Assembly: GCA_007124415.1 (NCBI GenBank)
Contig: SLFE01000017.1
Coordinates: 1-7,101 of the forward strand
Direction: 5' to 3'
Length of the DNA stretch: 7,101 bases
Source: Waddliaceae bacterium
Lineage (GTDB): Bacteria > Chlamydiota > Chlamydiia > Chlamydiales > SLFE01
This document shows positions 1 to 7,101 of this stretch, one piece after another. Numbering within the stretch: the first letter of the stretch is position 1; each line of letters opens with the position of its first letter. Below the pieces are notes generated by a model that saw nothing but the letters and a program-made list of their open reading frames with translations, did not search any database and was not told the DNA's origin. The position numbers and the translations under genes were made by a program.

Positions 1-3000
1 AATTTAGAAGGAAAAGTTGAGGAAATAAATAGGAGCGCAGTCCATTTTGGAAGGGTTCAAAAACTTTTGTATGAATGCGGGCTGACAAATTTGGACGGCA
101 GTCCGGTTAAAGCTCTTGAAAGTCTTAAATTGCCGCCGCTTACAGATAAGGAGAAAAGCAAGCTTACTGATCTTCTTAAACAAAAGATTATAGTGGACGA
201 CGAGAGCAGGGGGCTTAAACTTTCCGTCAGCATTAGCGAGCTTCTTCTTTCTTTAGATAAGCAGTATCCGATCAAAAGTTTGGAGATATTCGGAAGCGCC
301 GTTCTCAAAACGTTGGGCTCTGGGTATATCACTCGTTGCCTTGAATGCGCTTTGAGCCATGTCGGGGGAAGTCAGGATTGGCTGGGTGAATTGAGTGCAA
401 TCGACGTAGGAACCGCTCTTTCCGATGTTGATGTCCGAGTGCAATTTAAGACTCAATTGGAAAATATACCTCAATTAGCGACAGAATTTATCATTGCAGA
501 ATTGGCGGAGAAAAATGAACTCAGCAACCAGCCTGAAAAGCTTAAAGGCGCTTTGGTTGGATGCGGAAAAAGTTTGCGGGGAGTGCGTCCTGAAAAGTTG
601 CATTTGGAAGCGGTCAAATTAGCTTTTAATAAATTGCGCTTTCCAAAACCGGAAGACAAAAATCGTTTTGCCATCTGGGCTATAGGGATGTTTGATGTGC
701 TGCATGTACATAAATTCGAGCGGGCGTGGGGGATACATACGACAGGATCTCTGTCGATTGACCTCTATGAGGCAGTCAAGAACAATTATAAAAAAGAGAT
801 TCGTCCGGAAAGCGGGCTGATGAATGGATGGCTTGGCCTCTTTGACCTGCTGCAGGCAATCATGCGCCCAAGCGATAAGTGCCTGGAGGAGGCTAATTGG
901 ACAAAATCCCTTGTCGGCTATGTCAGGGGATACAGCCATTTTGATAAAGCTTCATACTCTGCATTTCCAGCAATAAAAGAAGTTCCCGGCCTCATTCGCA
1001 AGGCTCATCTCAACCACTTCAGGAAAGAGGCTGCGGCAGGAACGGCGCTTGTCATCCAGGCTTTGGAAGTTCTGCAAGAAAGAGTCGATGAGGCCGATCT
1101 TAGAATAATCGTCCAAAAATGCACTTCCGTCTGGAATAAGGGTCCTGAGACGCTGGTAAAAAAACTTCGGAGTTTTACGGAAGAAGAATGCCGTATAGAT
1201 CAACTTTTTCTAGAACTGAAATTATTTGAGCCGAAGCAATTTGTGTACGACAATCTATGCTCGCCGCATCAAAGCGTCAAGATTCAGTGCGGAGAGATTT
1301 TCTTCATCAACCTTCGCTGGGATTGCCTGCAGATAATGCCGCTTCTAGATCGCCTCGAACTTCCTCCTATTGAGCGCCACGTCCATATGCCGGTTGATTT
1401 TCCGGTTAAGGATTTAAGGGAAAAGGGGCTTTATTTGATCGACAAAGGAGACTCTAAGGGGCTCAATCTCTATTTGCTGTCCAGATGTTTTGAGGAGAGG
1501 GTTTCAATCGATTCGGATTTTGTCAAAAGGCTGCCGAAATTGATCGGAACCGATGAGATAAATCAAGCTGCCGGCTTTTTTGAAATCAATGAAAAATTGG
1601 ATCACATCGACAACACCTTAACTTTAATTGAATCTTTTTGCCATGCGGCAGATAAAAGGCTTAAAGAGGCTGCTGCACTATTGATTAAAGAGGAAATGAA
1701 TGAATACTGCGATGACCGAACTTTGTCAATCCTGTGCGAATTTGCGCTTAAAATCAGCGCCAGCGTTGGACTCAAGGCATTTATCAAAGCGGCCGGTAGA
1801 ATTTCAGCAAAAATGCGGATAAAACTTTTTTTGCGCATAGCAGAATCGACAAAGGTTTCCGGTTTGCCACCGAAACAGCTGGCAAGGGCTTGTCACATAG
1901 CGCTCTTGGATTCCGTCGATGGTTTTGTTCCGGAAAATCTCGAGAGGCTCTTATTAAGTATTGTCGAATACCTGTCTGAGGCAGGCTGTACAGAAGATGC
2001 CGAGAAAGCCTTGTTTCTGATCGGATATAATCTGAGTTTTAAAAACGGGATTCATATTATGGATCCTCTTTATCACTATTGTCAAAATCTTAAGGAGCGA
2101 TGCCCGCTAGAGTGTTATGGGCTTTGGGAAGCTCTTCAAGACAAGGATTTGTGGAAGAATCAGAGAAAATCAAGCGACTATCGCATTTTTTTAGCCGGGT
2201 TGGCATATCAATTGTACTGCAATAATGAAACGGCGGCCGCAGAAAGGGTTCTTGCTGTTTTAGTGCCGACGATTCCAAGGCCTCCTGATTCGAAACTTGC
2301 CGTCATATTAAGAAAAATCGGAAAGAGACAGAGTGCCTTGTTGGATGAAATATGGGACGAGCATCGTGCCAATTTTGGACAAAAGCTTCGGGAAATGCAA
2401 AACTATCTTTGCATCGGAAAAAGCGGCAAGAAAGGTCTTAAATTGAAGCTCATTGAAAATTGGCTTGAAGAGGGAAAAAGCGACGAGGCTGTCAATGCTC
2501 TTCAAAAATTTCAATTTTGTGAAGGTAGGGAAGTGTTTGAAACCCTCTGTTTGGTCATAAACACTTTAATTGATCAGAACCGGCCGAATATTGCATTGGA
2601 TCTGCTGGATAAAATGAAGGCGCTTGATTATTCCGATTGTTTTCCATTAATTCTTCGGTGTCTGGAAAGCGGCTGGGGTCAAATCGAGAGAGCGCGGCTT
2701 TTTCAAATAGTGCAGAAAATCGTGGAAAGAGATGATGCACAATACACCGCTCGCTGCGCTTCACTGACAATAAATTACCTCTCGGAACAGTCACCTCAAA
2801 ATAGGTTGCCCGATGACGTTATAAAAATGATCGGGAATATATTTTTAAGGCTGATGAAAGATCTGAGGGAGGGCCCCTTTTTCGAAATTTTGCGAAAATG
2901 CCAAGTTTTCAACTTACCGGTGCCGGAGAGTCATTTGGCCAGATCGTTAAAAATTACGGAAAATCAAGTCGAAAACGATCCGTCGGCGCTAGCGGTTGCC

Positions 3001-5760
3001 GGATTTTTATTGAAGCAAAAATGCGTCCATTCAAAACCCTTGAAGGATAGTCGAACGAGACTGATAATCACTTTATTTAACTACCATTGCGCCCGCAATC
3101 ATTGGCATGAGGCTCTCGAGAGGCTACATCAAGTAGCGGACCATGTCGACAAAAAAAGGATCATCGCATTTTTTAAAAAGCTGAGCATTTGTGATTATTC
3201 GCCGAATCCAAAGCAAATTCAAAGTATGGCTGAAACTGCGATAGGGATAAAATATTATGATGCCGATTTTTGGATAGATTTAGTTGAGCAGGCTGCCGCA
3301 TCGGAAAACAACTTGGTCCGAAGAGTCGTTTGCGAGGCGGCATTGAAAGGTTCTGTGCCGGCATCGGTGGACCCTGAAGTTGAGCCGGTTTTTTATGAAA
3401 ACTTATACTGTCTCGTGAGCCATTTAACTTTCGAGCAATTTACCGACTATCTGAGTTATTTCATTGATATGTTGATTTCAGCGCCCTTGAATGACCAACT
3501 ATTGAATGCCCGTTCCATGTTTTTAAATAAATGCTGGAAAGAGCGGGATCGATTATCTCCCGAGAAATGGAACGAACTAAAAAGTAATGTTTTGCTTTAT
3601 GACCCCTTTTTGGATCTTTGTCGGGAGCATCCGCTTTTTAAAAAAACTTGCTTGACGATAGCTCAAATTTATTTGTCCGGGGAACACGATTTACCTGACT
3701 TTAAAGTGGCAATAAGCTTCATTTTGGCAGTCTTTTATCCCGATAACGACCAAGGCTTAGAAATGGGGGTAAAAAAGGACTTTGAACCCTTGTTTCTTTT
3801 ATTTAAATCATCTCACTATAACAAGTATTTCATTCCGAATGCGTCACTGTCTAATAATAAAGACTTTTTAATGATCAATGAAATAGCGAAGTGTAATGAA
3901 CTTCCCGTTCATTTGTTGGAGACAATGGTAAAAAGGAATTGTGAAGTCTTCGAAAAAAATATTCACATTCAATTCGATCAGGTTGCAAGCATCTTTCGTC
4001 TTGTCGAAAAACTTCTTATCGCAACCAGGGAGGCACCTGCGAAAATAGATATGGACCTCAGCTATTCCATTGTCTTTCCCCTCTATCAGGCAGTTGGCCT
4101 GTCCGAAGAAGGTTTGTTGTTTGATGAATTCAATCGAGTCATCAATGAGCTTGTTCAGCAAAGGCATATTATGCGGCTATTTCCAGTTCACGTTGATAAA
4201 ATAGATGCTAGGCAGAAGGAACACTATTTGCGCGCTGTTATTCTTTTAAATTATCTTTCGAGGAGATGCGGCCCTTCAGTCCTGAATGATATTGAAAACT
4301 TGATTGGAAAGATTGAAGAGCTTAATGTCATCCCCTTGCAGGCTATTTTGACCTCTAAATTGTCTTTTTATTCCTGTAAATTGCAAACAATTTCGCAAAA
4401 ATCCAACGAACATGCAGCTTGCATCAAAAAGATTTACAATCTCTATATTGATAATTATGAAACGCTATTGGAAGTGCATAGGCATCTTGAAAGAGACATA
4501 GATTACATTGCGGACATGTTTTTCTCGAGAAAAAATGTAAAAGATTTTGAACGCTTCCTTAAGGTGATCTATCAGTCTCTTGACAAAGATAGCGGTATTC
4601 AAGGGGCCTTGCTCTTACTGAGGGCAATTTTTAATCATGCCAAAACCATTGCCTTTTTTTCAGGTTCGCAGAATTCAAGCATAATGGCCCTCATCAAGAA
4701 AATCTTGCTCAAAATCGTAGAATCAAAGACAAATCAACCGGAAAAAATACTGTCGGCGCTCATTGGCTATTGCACCTTGATACTGACTCATTACAAAGAT
4801 GTTGAGCAGTCGTATAAGGAGTGGCAGTTTTGGGTAGAAAAAGTTAGATCCAATGAAGATTTCAGGCAATGCCCCAATGAGTATTATTCATTTTTGAGCC
4901 AATGTTTTGCTGCCGAAAAATTTGATATCGAGGTGCATGCTGAAAGACTCTGCCGGCAGCTGATAGTTAATAATTCGCTGTGCAATGACAACGTTGTCTT
5001 TTATAACGCCTTTGTCGATTTGCTTCAGCTTGGCGCGCAAAGGAAGATGCTTAAAAATACACTTGGCAAAGGATATTCTCAAATGCTCGGCTGTGTCAAA
5101 CGATTTTTTAATCGAGAACTAGGAATTGATAAGTGCTCGATCGCCAATCATGCTGTCATTTGCCAGTTTACTATCGATCTTGGTACCATTATGAAGTTGA
5201 TGGGGAGCAAGAAAGGTAAGTGCGTGCTCAAAGATCTCATTAACATGAATCTCGAGCTCATGCCTACGTCTGAAATTGTGCTGCTCAATGACGGCAAGGA
5301 GTGGAGATTTGAGTTGCCCGGATCTTCAGCTCGTTTAATTTCGCCTCATTACATGACCCTTCAACTTGAACTTTTTAAAACATTGCTATATGCCTCTGAT
5401 CAGTCCGATTACTATGAATGTATGAATAATTTCATATCGTTTGCCGATTATTTATTCGATCCCGAATTTAACGCTGCTATCAAAAACTTTGATTCTAAAA
5501 ATTCGGCAGACCGGCTGTGGCTCGCCCATATTGAAGAAGGAATTATCAAGTTTTTTACCGACGGTGGTCGCAGCCTGACCGATTCGAACAAAAAGGTTAC
5601 AAGCGAGGCGGCGATTTCAGTTCTCAAAAAGATTTTCTCCGTCGCTAGAAGCAATACCCCTTTGCGTCTGTTTTTCAAAAAAATTCTATCCGGAATTGAA
5701 AGCGTGATTTTACCTGATGAACAAAAGTCTCTTGAAGTTTTAAGGAATCTTTCATTGTGA
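1..5760 (+). CDS. Giant alpha-helical repeat (solenoid-like) protein of unknown function, 5' end outside the window
   Basis: I do not recognise this protein. The frame is open from base 1 and ends at TGA 5758-5760, giving 1,919 visible residues (numbered here from base 1). The first in-frame start-type codon is TTG at 67 and the first in-frame ATG is at 688. The 22 codons before the TTG read as an amphipathic helix continuous with what follows, so I treat the gene as 5'-partial; 22 open codons alone are weak proof. The product is leucine-rich and looks helical throughout. TPR/PPR-like helix pairs occur at about residues 817-900 (LIENWLEEGKSDEAVNALQ, then an ALDLLDKM segment) and 1021-1060 (ARNHWHEALERL). 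A HEAT/ARM-like stretch may lie near 548-600. I found no nucleotide-binding loop, zinc cluster or protease motif. Hydrophobic runs such as VAISFILAVFY are short and fit buried helix faces rather than membrane spans. A role as a scaffold or interaction platform is inference from the architecture. The reading frame is intact throughout. Confidence 0.85.
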   Translation, partial: NLEGKVEEINRSAVHFGRVQKLLYECGLTNLDGSPVKALESLKLPPLTDKEKSKLTDLLKQKIIVDDESRGLKLSVSISELLLSLDKQYPIKSLEIFGSAVLKTLGSGYITRCLECALSHVGGSQDWLGELSAIDVGTALSDVDVRVQFKTQLENIPQLATEFIIAELAEKNELSNQPEKLKGALVGCGKSLRGVRPEKLHLEAVKLAFNKLRFPKPEDKNRFAIWAIGMFDVLHVHKFERAWGIHTTGSLSIDLYEAVKNNYKKEIRPESGLMNGWLGLFDLLQAIMRPSDKCLEEANWTKSLVGYVRGYSHFDKASYSAFPAIKEVPGLIRKAHLNHFRKEAAAGTALVIQALEVLQERVDEADLRIIVQKCTSVWNKGPETLVKKLRSFTEEECRIDQLFLELKLFEPKQFVYDNLCSPHQSVKIQCGEIFFINLRWDCLQIMPLLDRLELPPIERHVHMPVDFPVKDLREKGLYLIDKGDSKGLNLYLLSRCFEERVSIDSDFVKRLPKLIGTDEINQAAGFFEINEKLDHIDNTLTLIESFCHAADKRLKEAAALLIKEEMNEYCDDRTLSILCEFALKISASVGLKAFIKAAGRISAKMRIKLFLRIAESTKVSGLPPKQLARACHIALLDSVDGFVPENLERLLLSIVEYLSEAGCTEDAEKALFLIGYNLSFKNGIHIMDPLYHYCQNLKERCPLECYGLWEALQDKDLWKNQRKSSDYRIFLAGLAYQLYCNNETAAAERVLAVLVPTIPRPPDSKLAVILRKIGKRQSALLDEIWDEHRANFGQKLREMQNYLCIGKSGKKGLKLKLIENWLEEGKSDEAVNALQKFQFCEGREVFETLCLVINTLIDQNRPNIALDLLDKMKALDYSDCFPLILRCLESGWGQIERARLFQIVQKIVERDDAQYTARCASLTINYLSEQSPQNRLPDDVIKMIGNIFLRLMKDLREGPFFEILRKCQVFNLPVPESHLARSLKITENQVENDPSALAVAGFLLKQKCVHSKPLKDSRTRLIITLFNYHCARNHWHEALERLHQVADHVDKKRIIAFFKKLSICDYSPNPKQIQSMAETAIGIKYYDADFWIDLVEQAAASENNLVRRVVCEAALKGSVPASVDPEVEPVFYENLYCLVSHLTFEQFTDYLSYFIDMLISAPLNDQLLNARSMFLNKCWKERDRLSPEKWNELKSNVLLYDPFLDLCREHPLFKKTCLTIAQIYLSGEHDLPDFKVAISFILAVFYPDNDQGLEMGVKKDFEPLFLLFKSSHYNKYFIPNASLSNNKDFLMINEIAKCNELPVHLLETMVKRNCEVFEKNIHIQFDQVASIFRLVEKLLIATREAPAKIDMDLSYSIVFPLYQAVGLSEEGLLFDEFNRVINELVQQRHIMRLFPVHVDKIDARQKEHYLRAVILLNYLSRRCGPSVLNDIENLIGKIEELNVIPLQAILTSKLSFYSCKLQTISQKSNEHAACIKKIYNLYIDNYETLLEVHRHLERDIDYIADMFFSRKNVKDFERFLKVIYQSLDKDSGIQGALLLLRAIFNHAKTIAFFSGSQNSSIMALIKKILLKIVESKTNQPEKILSALIGYCTLILTHYKDVEQSYKEWQFWVEKVRSNEDFRQCPNEYYSFLSQCFAAEKFDIEVHAERLCRQLIVNNSLCNDNVVFYNAFVDLLQLGAQRKMLKNTLGKGYSQMLGCVKRFFNRELGIDKCSIANHAVICQFTIDLGTIMKLMGSKKGKCVLKDLINMNLELMPTSEIVLLNDGKEWRFELPGSSARLISPHYMTLQLELFKTLLYASDQSDYYECMNNFISFADYLFDPEFNAAIKNFDSKNSADRLWLAHIEEGIIKFFTDGGRSLTDSNKKVTSEAAISVLKKIFSVARSNTPLRLFFKKILSGIESVILPDEQKSLEVLRNLSL

Positions 5761-5776
5761 ACTTTTCGGGATTGTT

Positions 5777-5805
5777 TTTACTTATTTTATTGATTAGAGT
5801 ATAAT
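5777..5805 (+). promoter_or_regulatory. Sigma70-type promoter for the caspase-like gene pair
   Basis: The -10 hexamer is a perfect TATAAT at 5800-5805. A 17-bp spacer separates it from TTTACT at 5777-5782, which matches four of six TTGACA positions including the first two bases. The spacer is AT-rich and lacks an extended -10 TGn. Transcription would be expected to start near 5811-5813, leaving a leader of about 20 nt with room for little beyond the ribosome binding site. It is the only good promoter seen in the gap after the giant gene, so it probably drives both downstream genes. In AT-rich DNA such matches do arise by chance. Confidence 0.6.
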
Positions 5806-5822
5806 TTTAAGTGATTAATATT

Positions 5823-5826
5823 GAGG
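5823..5826 (+). promoter_or_regulatory. Ribosome binding site that decides the start of the caspase-like gene
   Basis: GAGG lies 6 nt before ATG 5833, which is ideal spacing. The in-frame TTG at 5821 overlaps this element and would have no binding site of its own, so ATG 5833 is preferred. That choice also puts two arginines right before the hydrophobic signal core. Confidence 0.65.
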
Positions 5827-5832
5827 TTTTTT

Positions 5833-6624
5833 ATGTTATTCAGGCGTGCCCTGGTATCCTTTTGTTTGCTTTTTGGCTGTTTTGTTTATGCCGCCGAGGG
5901 CGCGAATCTTCATGCCATTCTTGTTGTCGATACGAACGCCTATGATTTGCGTGAAGCGATGATCAGTAATTATTGGTGCTGGCAGATCCAGCTGAAAAGC
6001 ATTGCCCGCCACAGCGATCTGGATTTGAAAACCTACATCTTTAAAGACGACAGAGCTAATTCAAATTTTATTGACGAGTTGAGAGGCCTTTCCGTTGACT
6101 CCGACGATGTGATCTTATTTTATTGGTCGGGCCACGGCTTTAGAACGAACGAAAAAGACGCCAGCGACAATCCTTGGCCAAGTTTTTCCTTTAATGGCGA
6201 AAGCGTGGGTTTTGATCTGGCAGAATTGACCGGCTTTTTAAACGGAATGCATCCTAGACTACTCATTTCGATCGCCGATACCTGCAATAATTACATTCCC
6301 GATCTGTTTGCTCCCCCTATAATGTCGATTAAAAAAATGCAAAAAATGGATGTGCCGCCGGCGCTTAAATCGAACCATTACCGATTGTTCAGGGAATCGT
6401 CGGGTGTCATTATGGCCGCAGGCTGCCAGCCCGGTCAGTATGCTTGGGCCTATATACCGATCGGAAGTATTTTTACTCTTTCTTTTATGGATGCTTTAAA
6501 TGATCTGACTGCAAGCAGCGACGACATCAGCTGGGAGTTGATTTTTCAGACGACTCTGAAAAATTTGGTGGATTACGAACCCCCTGATGAACAAACGCCG
6601 GTCATCGATATTAATTTAAAATAG
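5833..6624 (+). CDS. Exported caspase-fold (peptidase C14-like) cysteine protease
   Basis: This 263-residue protein has a signal peptide (MLFRRALVSFCLLFGCF) followed by a caspase-type domain. Cleavage could fall around VYA/AEG near residues 20-22, or at a lipobox-like LFGC with Cys16 acylated. The domain opens with an ILVVDTN strand (29-35). It has the catalytic His motif DVILFYWSGHGFR with His101, then RLLISIADTCNN with the expected nucleophile Cys151. Both follow hydrophobic beta strands, as in the C14 family. Later landmarks also fit the fold: GVIMAAGCQPGQYAW (191-205), IFTLSFMDAL (213-222) and a terminal DEQTPVI (252-258) resembling the QTP ending of many metacaspase-type domains. The length is that of a lone catalytic domain, without WD40, TPR or other added modules. 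By family knowledge it would cleave peptides after a specific P1 residue, Lys/Arg in metacaspases and Asp in caspases; the sequence does not let me choose. The gene lies 72 bp after the giant gene with its own promoter and 10 bp before the next gene. Family assignment is fairly secure; activity and substrate are not. Confidence 0.85.
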   Translation: MLFRRALVSFCLLFGCFVYAAEGANLHAILVVDTNAYDLREAMISNYWCWQIQLKSIARHSDLDLKTYIFKDDRANSNFIDELRGLSVDSDDVILFYWSGHGFRTNEKDASDNPWPSFSFNGESVGFDLAELTGFLNGMHPRLLISIADTCNNYIPDLFAPPIMSIKKMQKMDVPPALKSNHYRLFRESSGVIMAAGCQPGQYAWAYIPIGSIFTLSFMDALNDLTASSDDISWELIFQTTLKNLVDYEPPDEQTPVIDINLK

Positions 6625-6625
6625 G
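6623..6625 (+). promoter_or_regulatory. Weak ribosome binding site overlapping the upstream stop codon
   Basis: AGG at 6623-6625 overlaps the TAG that ends the protease gene and sits 9 nt before ATG 6635. It is short, so translation of the second gene may depend on ribosomes finishing the first. An in-frame TAA at 6626-6628 excludes any start further upstream. Confidence 0.35.
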
Positions 6626-6634
6626 TAACTTCAC

Positions 6635-7042
6635 ATGTTCACAGTTTTACTATCAGCAATTTTAGCGTTTGGCTCTCCGAATGAAGTGCAAAACGCGGTT
6701 TCCCAATCGGTTTTTCAAAGTATTGAGCGGTCGCATAAGATAGCGCTTGTCGAGTTTGACCCTTCTACTAATCAGATTACGGGAAAAATATTGAAACAAT
6801 TTGAAAACAACGATTTGATCCTGCTCAAGTCTTATCTGCTTGATGGCAGCAGTTATCATTTCAACAAAACCAAAACTTGCCTCTTCATCCCGCAATACGC
6901 TCTCACGTTTTCCGATTCCGAAGATGTTGTCATTCTGATCAGCCCATCCGGAAAGCAATTGAAATTTCAGTTCGAAGGAAAGTCGAAGATTCTTGACTAC
7001 GATCCTATGTCGGATTTTATGGATCGGTTACTCGTTTTATAA
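6635..7042 (+). CDS. Small exported protein of unknown function, partner gene of the caspase-like protease
   Basis: This 135-residue protein starts 10 bp after the protease gene and shares its apparent transcript. The N-terminus MFTVLLSAILAFGSP is a short hydrophobic stretch with no basic residue. It could be a minimal signal peptide cleaved around AFG/SP, but it is weaker than that of the neighbour. The mature part begins with a polar helix (about 16-34), then a strand-rich region. The most distinctive segment is YHFNKTKTCLFIPQYAL (74-90), followed by a strand-like VVILISPSGKQLKFQF (98-113). From memory, small bacterial secreted proteins exist with a similar layout: a K-x-C-x-F-x-P-x-Y-A-like motif followed by a strand that often carries a second cysteine. 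Here Cys82 is the only cysteine in the protein, so an internal disulfide is impossible. The family resemblance is tentative and its function unknown to me. Being co-encoded with a protease suggests an inhibitor, substrate or chaperone, but this is inference. Confidence 0.75.
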   Translation: MFTVLLSAILAFGSPNEVQNAVSQSVFQSIERSHKIALVEFDPSTNQITGKILKQFENNDLILLKSYLLDGSSYHFNKTKTCLFIPQYALTFSDSEDVVILISPSGKQLKFQFEGKSKILDYDPMSDFMDRLLVL

Positions 7043-7057
7043 CCCCTGATTGTGACC

Positions 7058-7096
7058 CTAATCCGCGGTGAGCGCTCTAGAAAATGATTAGATTTT
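7058..7096 (+). terminator. Weak candidate Rho-independent terminator after the small gene
   Basis: CTAATC (7058-7063) pairs perfectly with GATTAG (7086-7091), and the stem is followed by ATTTTT. The stem is only six pairs with two G/C, and the loop of 22 nt is long, although it holds its own palindromes CCGCGG and GAGCGCTC. The position just after the stop codon of the last gene of the unit supports the call, but the stability looks poor. The sequence ends at 7101, so nothing further can be checked. Confidence 0.25.
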
Positions 7097-7101
7097 TCAT
7101 C

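Noticed and set aside
67..69. TTG as the true start of the giant gene, with purine-rich GGAAGGG at 49-55 upstream
   Set aside because: The spacing of 11 nt is long, TTG is a rare start, and the frame is open through the left edge with helix-like sequence before it. A start outside the window is more likely, though not proven.
3718..3750. Membrane segment in the giant protein (VAISFILAVFY)
   Set aside because: The hydrophobic run is only about 11 residues and is flanked by charged residues, which fits a buried helix face of a repeat protein.
3868..4167. Minus-strand frame of 99 codons, and other minus-strand frames inside the giant gene
   Set aside because: They lie wholly within a long coding frame of good quality, show no recognisable domain and no convincing ribosome binding site or promoter that I could see.
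5745..5780. Terminator for the giant gene (AATC pairing with GATT followed by GTTTTTA)
   Set aside because: The stem has only four good pairs plus wobble pairs and a long loop, too weak to call. The T-rich tract is better explained by the AT-rich promoter region.
5821..5832. Four-residue N-terminal extension of the protease from TTG 5821
   Set aside because: The TTG overlaps the GAGG ribosome binding site and would lack one of its own; ATG 5833 has ideal spacing.
5833..7042. Caspase-gasdermin or TPR-CHAT type immune system
   Set aside because: The 135-residue partner is much smaller than bacterial gasdermins and is not recognisably similar. The protease has an export signal, and no CRISPR or sensor module is present.

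Overview
The window holds three plus-strand reading frames and almost no non-coding DNA. The base composition looks moderate (my impression is low to mid 40s % G+C; not counted). There are no introns, tRNAs, rRNAs, insertion sequences or CRISPR repeats. Shine-Dalgarno-like sequences and a sigma70-type promoter make it bacterial. A giant alpha-helical repeat protein next to an exported caspase-fold protein suggests a host-associated or predatory lineage. An amoeba-associated chlamydia-like bacterium would fit, but this is a guess from style and composition, because no taxonomic marker gene is present.

Positions 1-5760 are one continuous frame, open at the left edge, that encodes at least 1,919 residues of an unrecognised protein. 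It reads as a long series of amphipathic helices with TPR/PPR-like stretches in the middle and possibly HEAT-like stretches before them. I see no catalytic motif, signal peptide or convincing membrane segment in the visible part, so a scaffold or effector-like solenoid is the most that can be inferred.

Positions 5761-5832 form a short AT-rich gap with a good sigma70-type promoter (TTTACT, 17 bp, TATAAT). It is followed by GAGG placed 6 nt before an ATG. This promoter appears to start a two-gene unit. The first gene (5833-6624) encodes a secreted or lipid-anchored caspase-fold (peptidase C14-like) protein with a His101/Cys151 dyad. The second (6635-7042), 10 bp downstream, encodes a 135-residue protein with a hydrophobic N-terminus and a TCLFIPQYAL motif. 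The two products are likely made together and both sent to the envelope or beyond, so the small protein could be a substrate, inhibitor or partner of the protease. That link is inference from gene order only.

Positions 7043-7101 are non-coding as far as visible and contain several short palindromes, including a weak candidate terminator.
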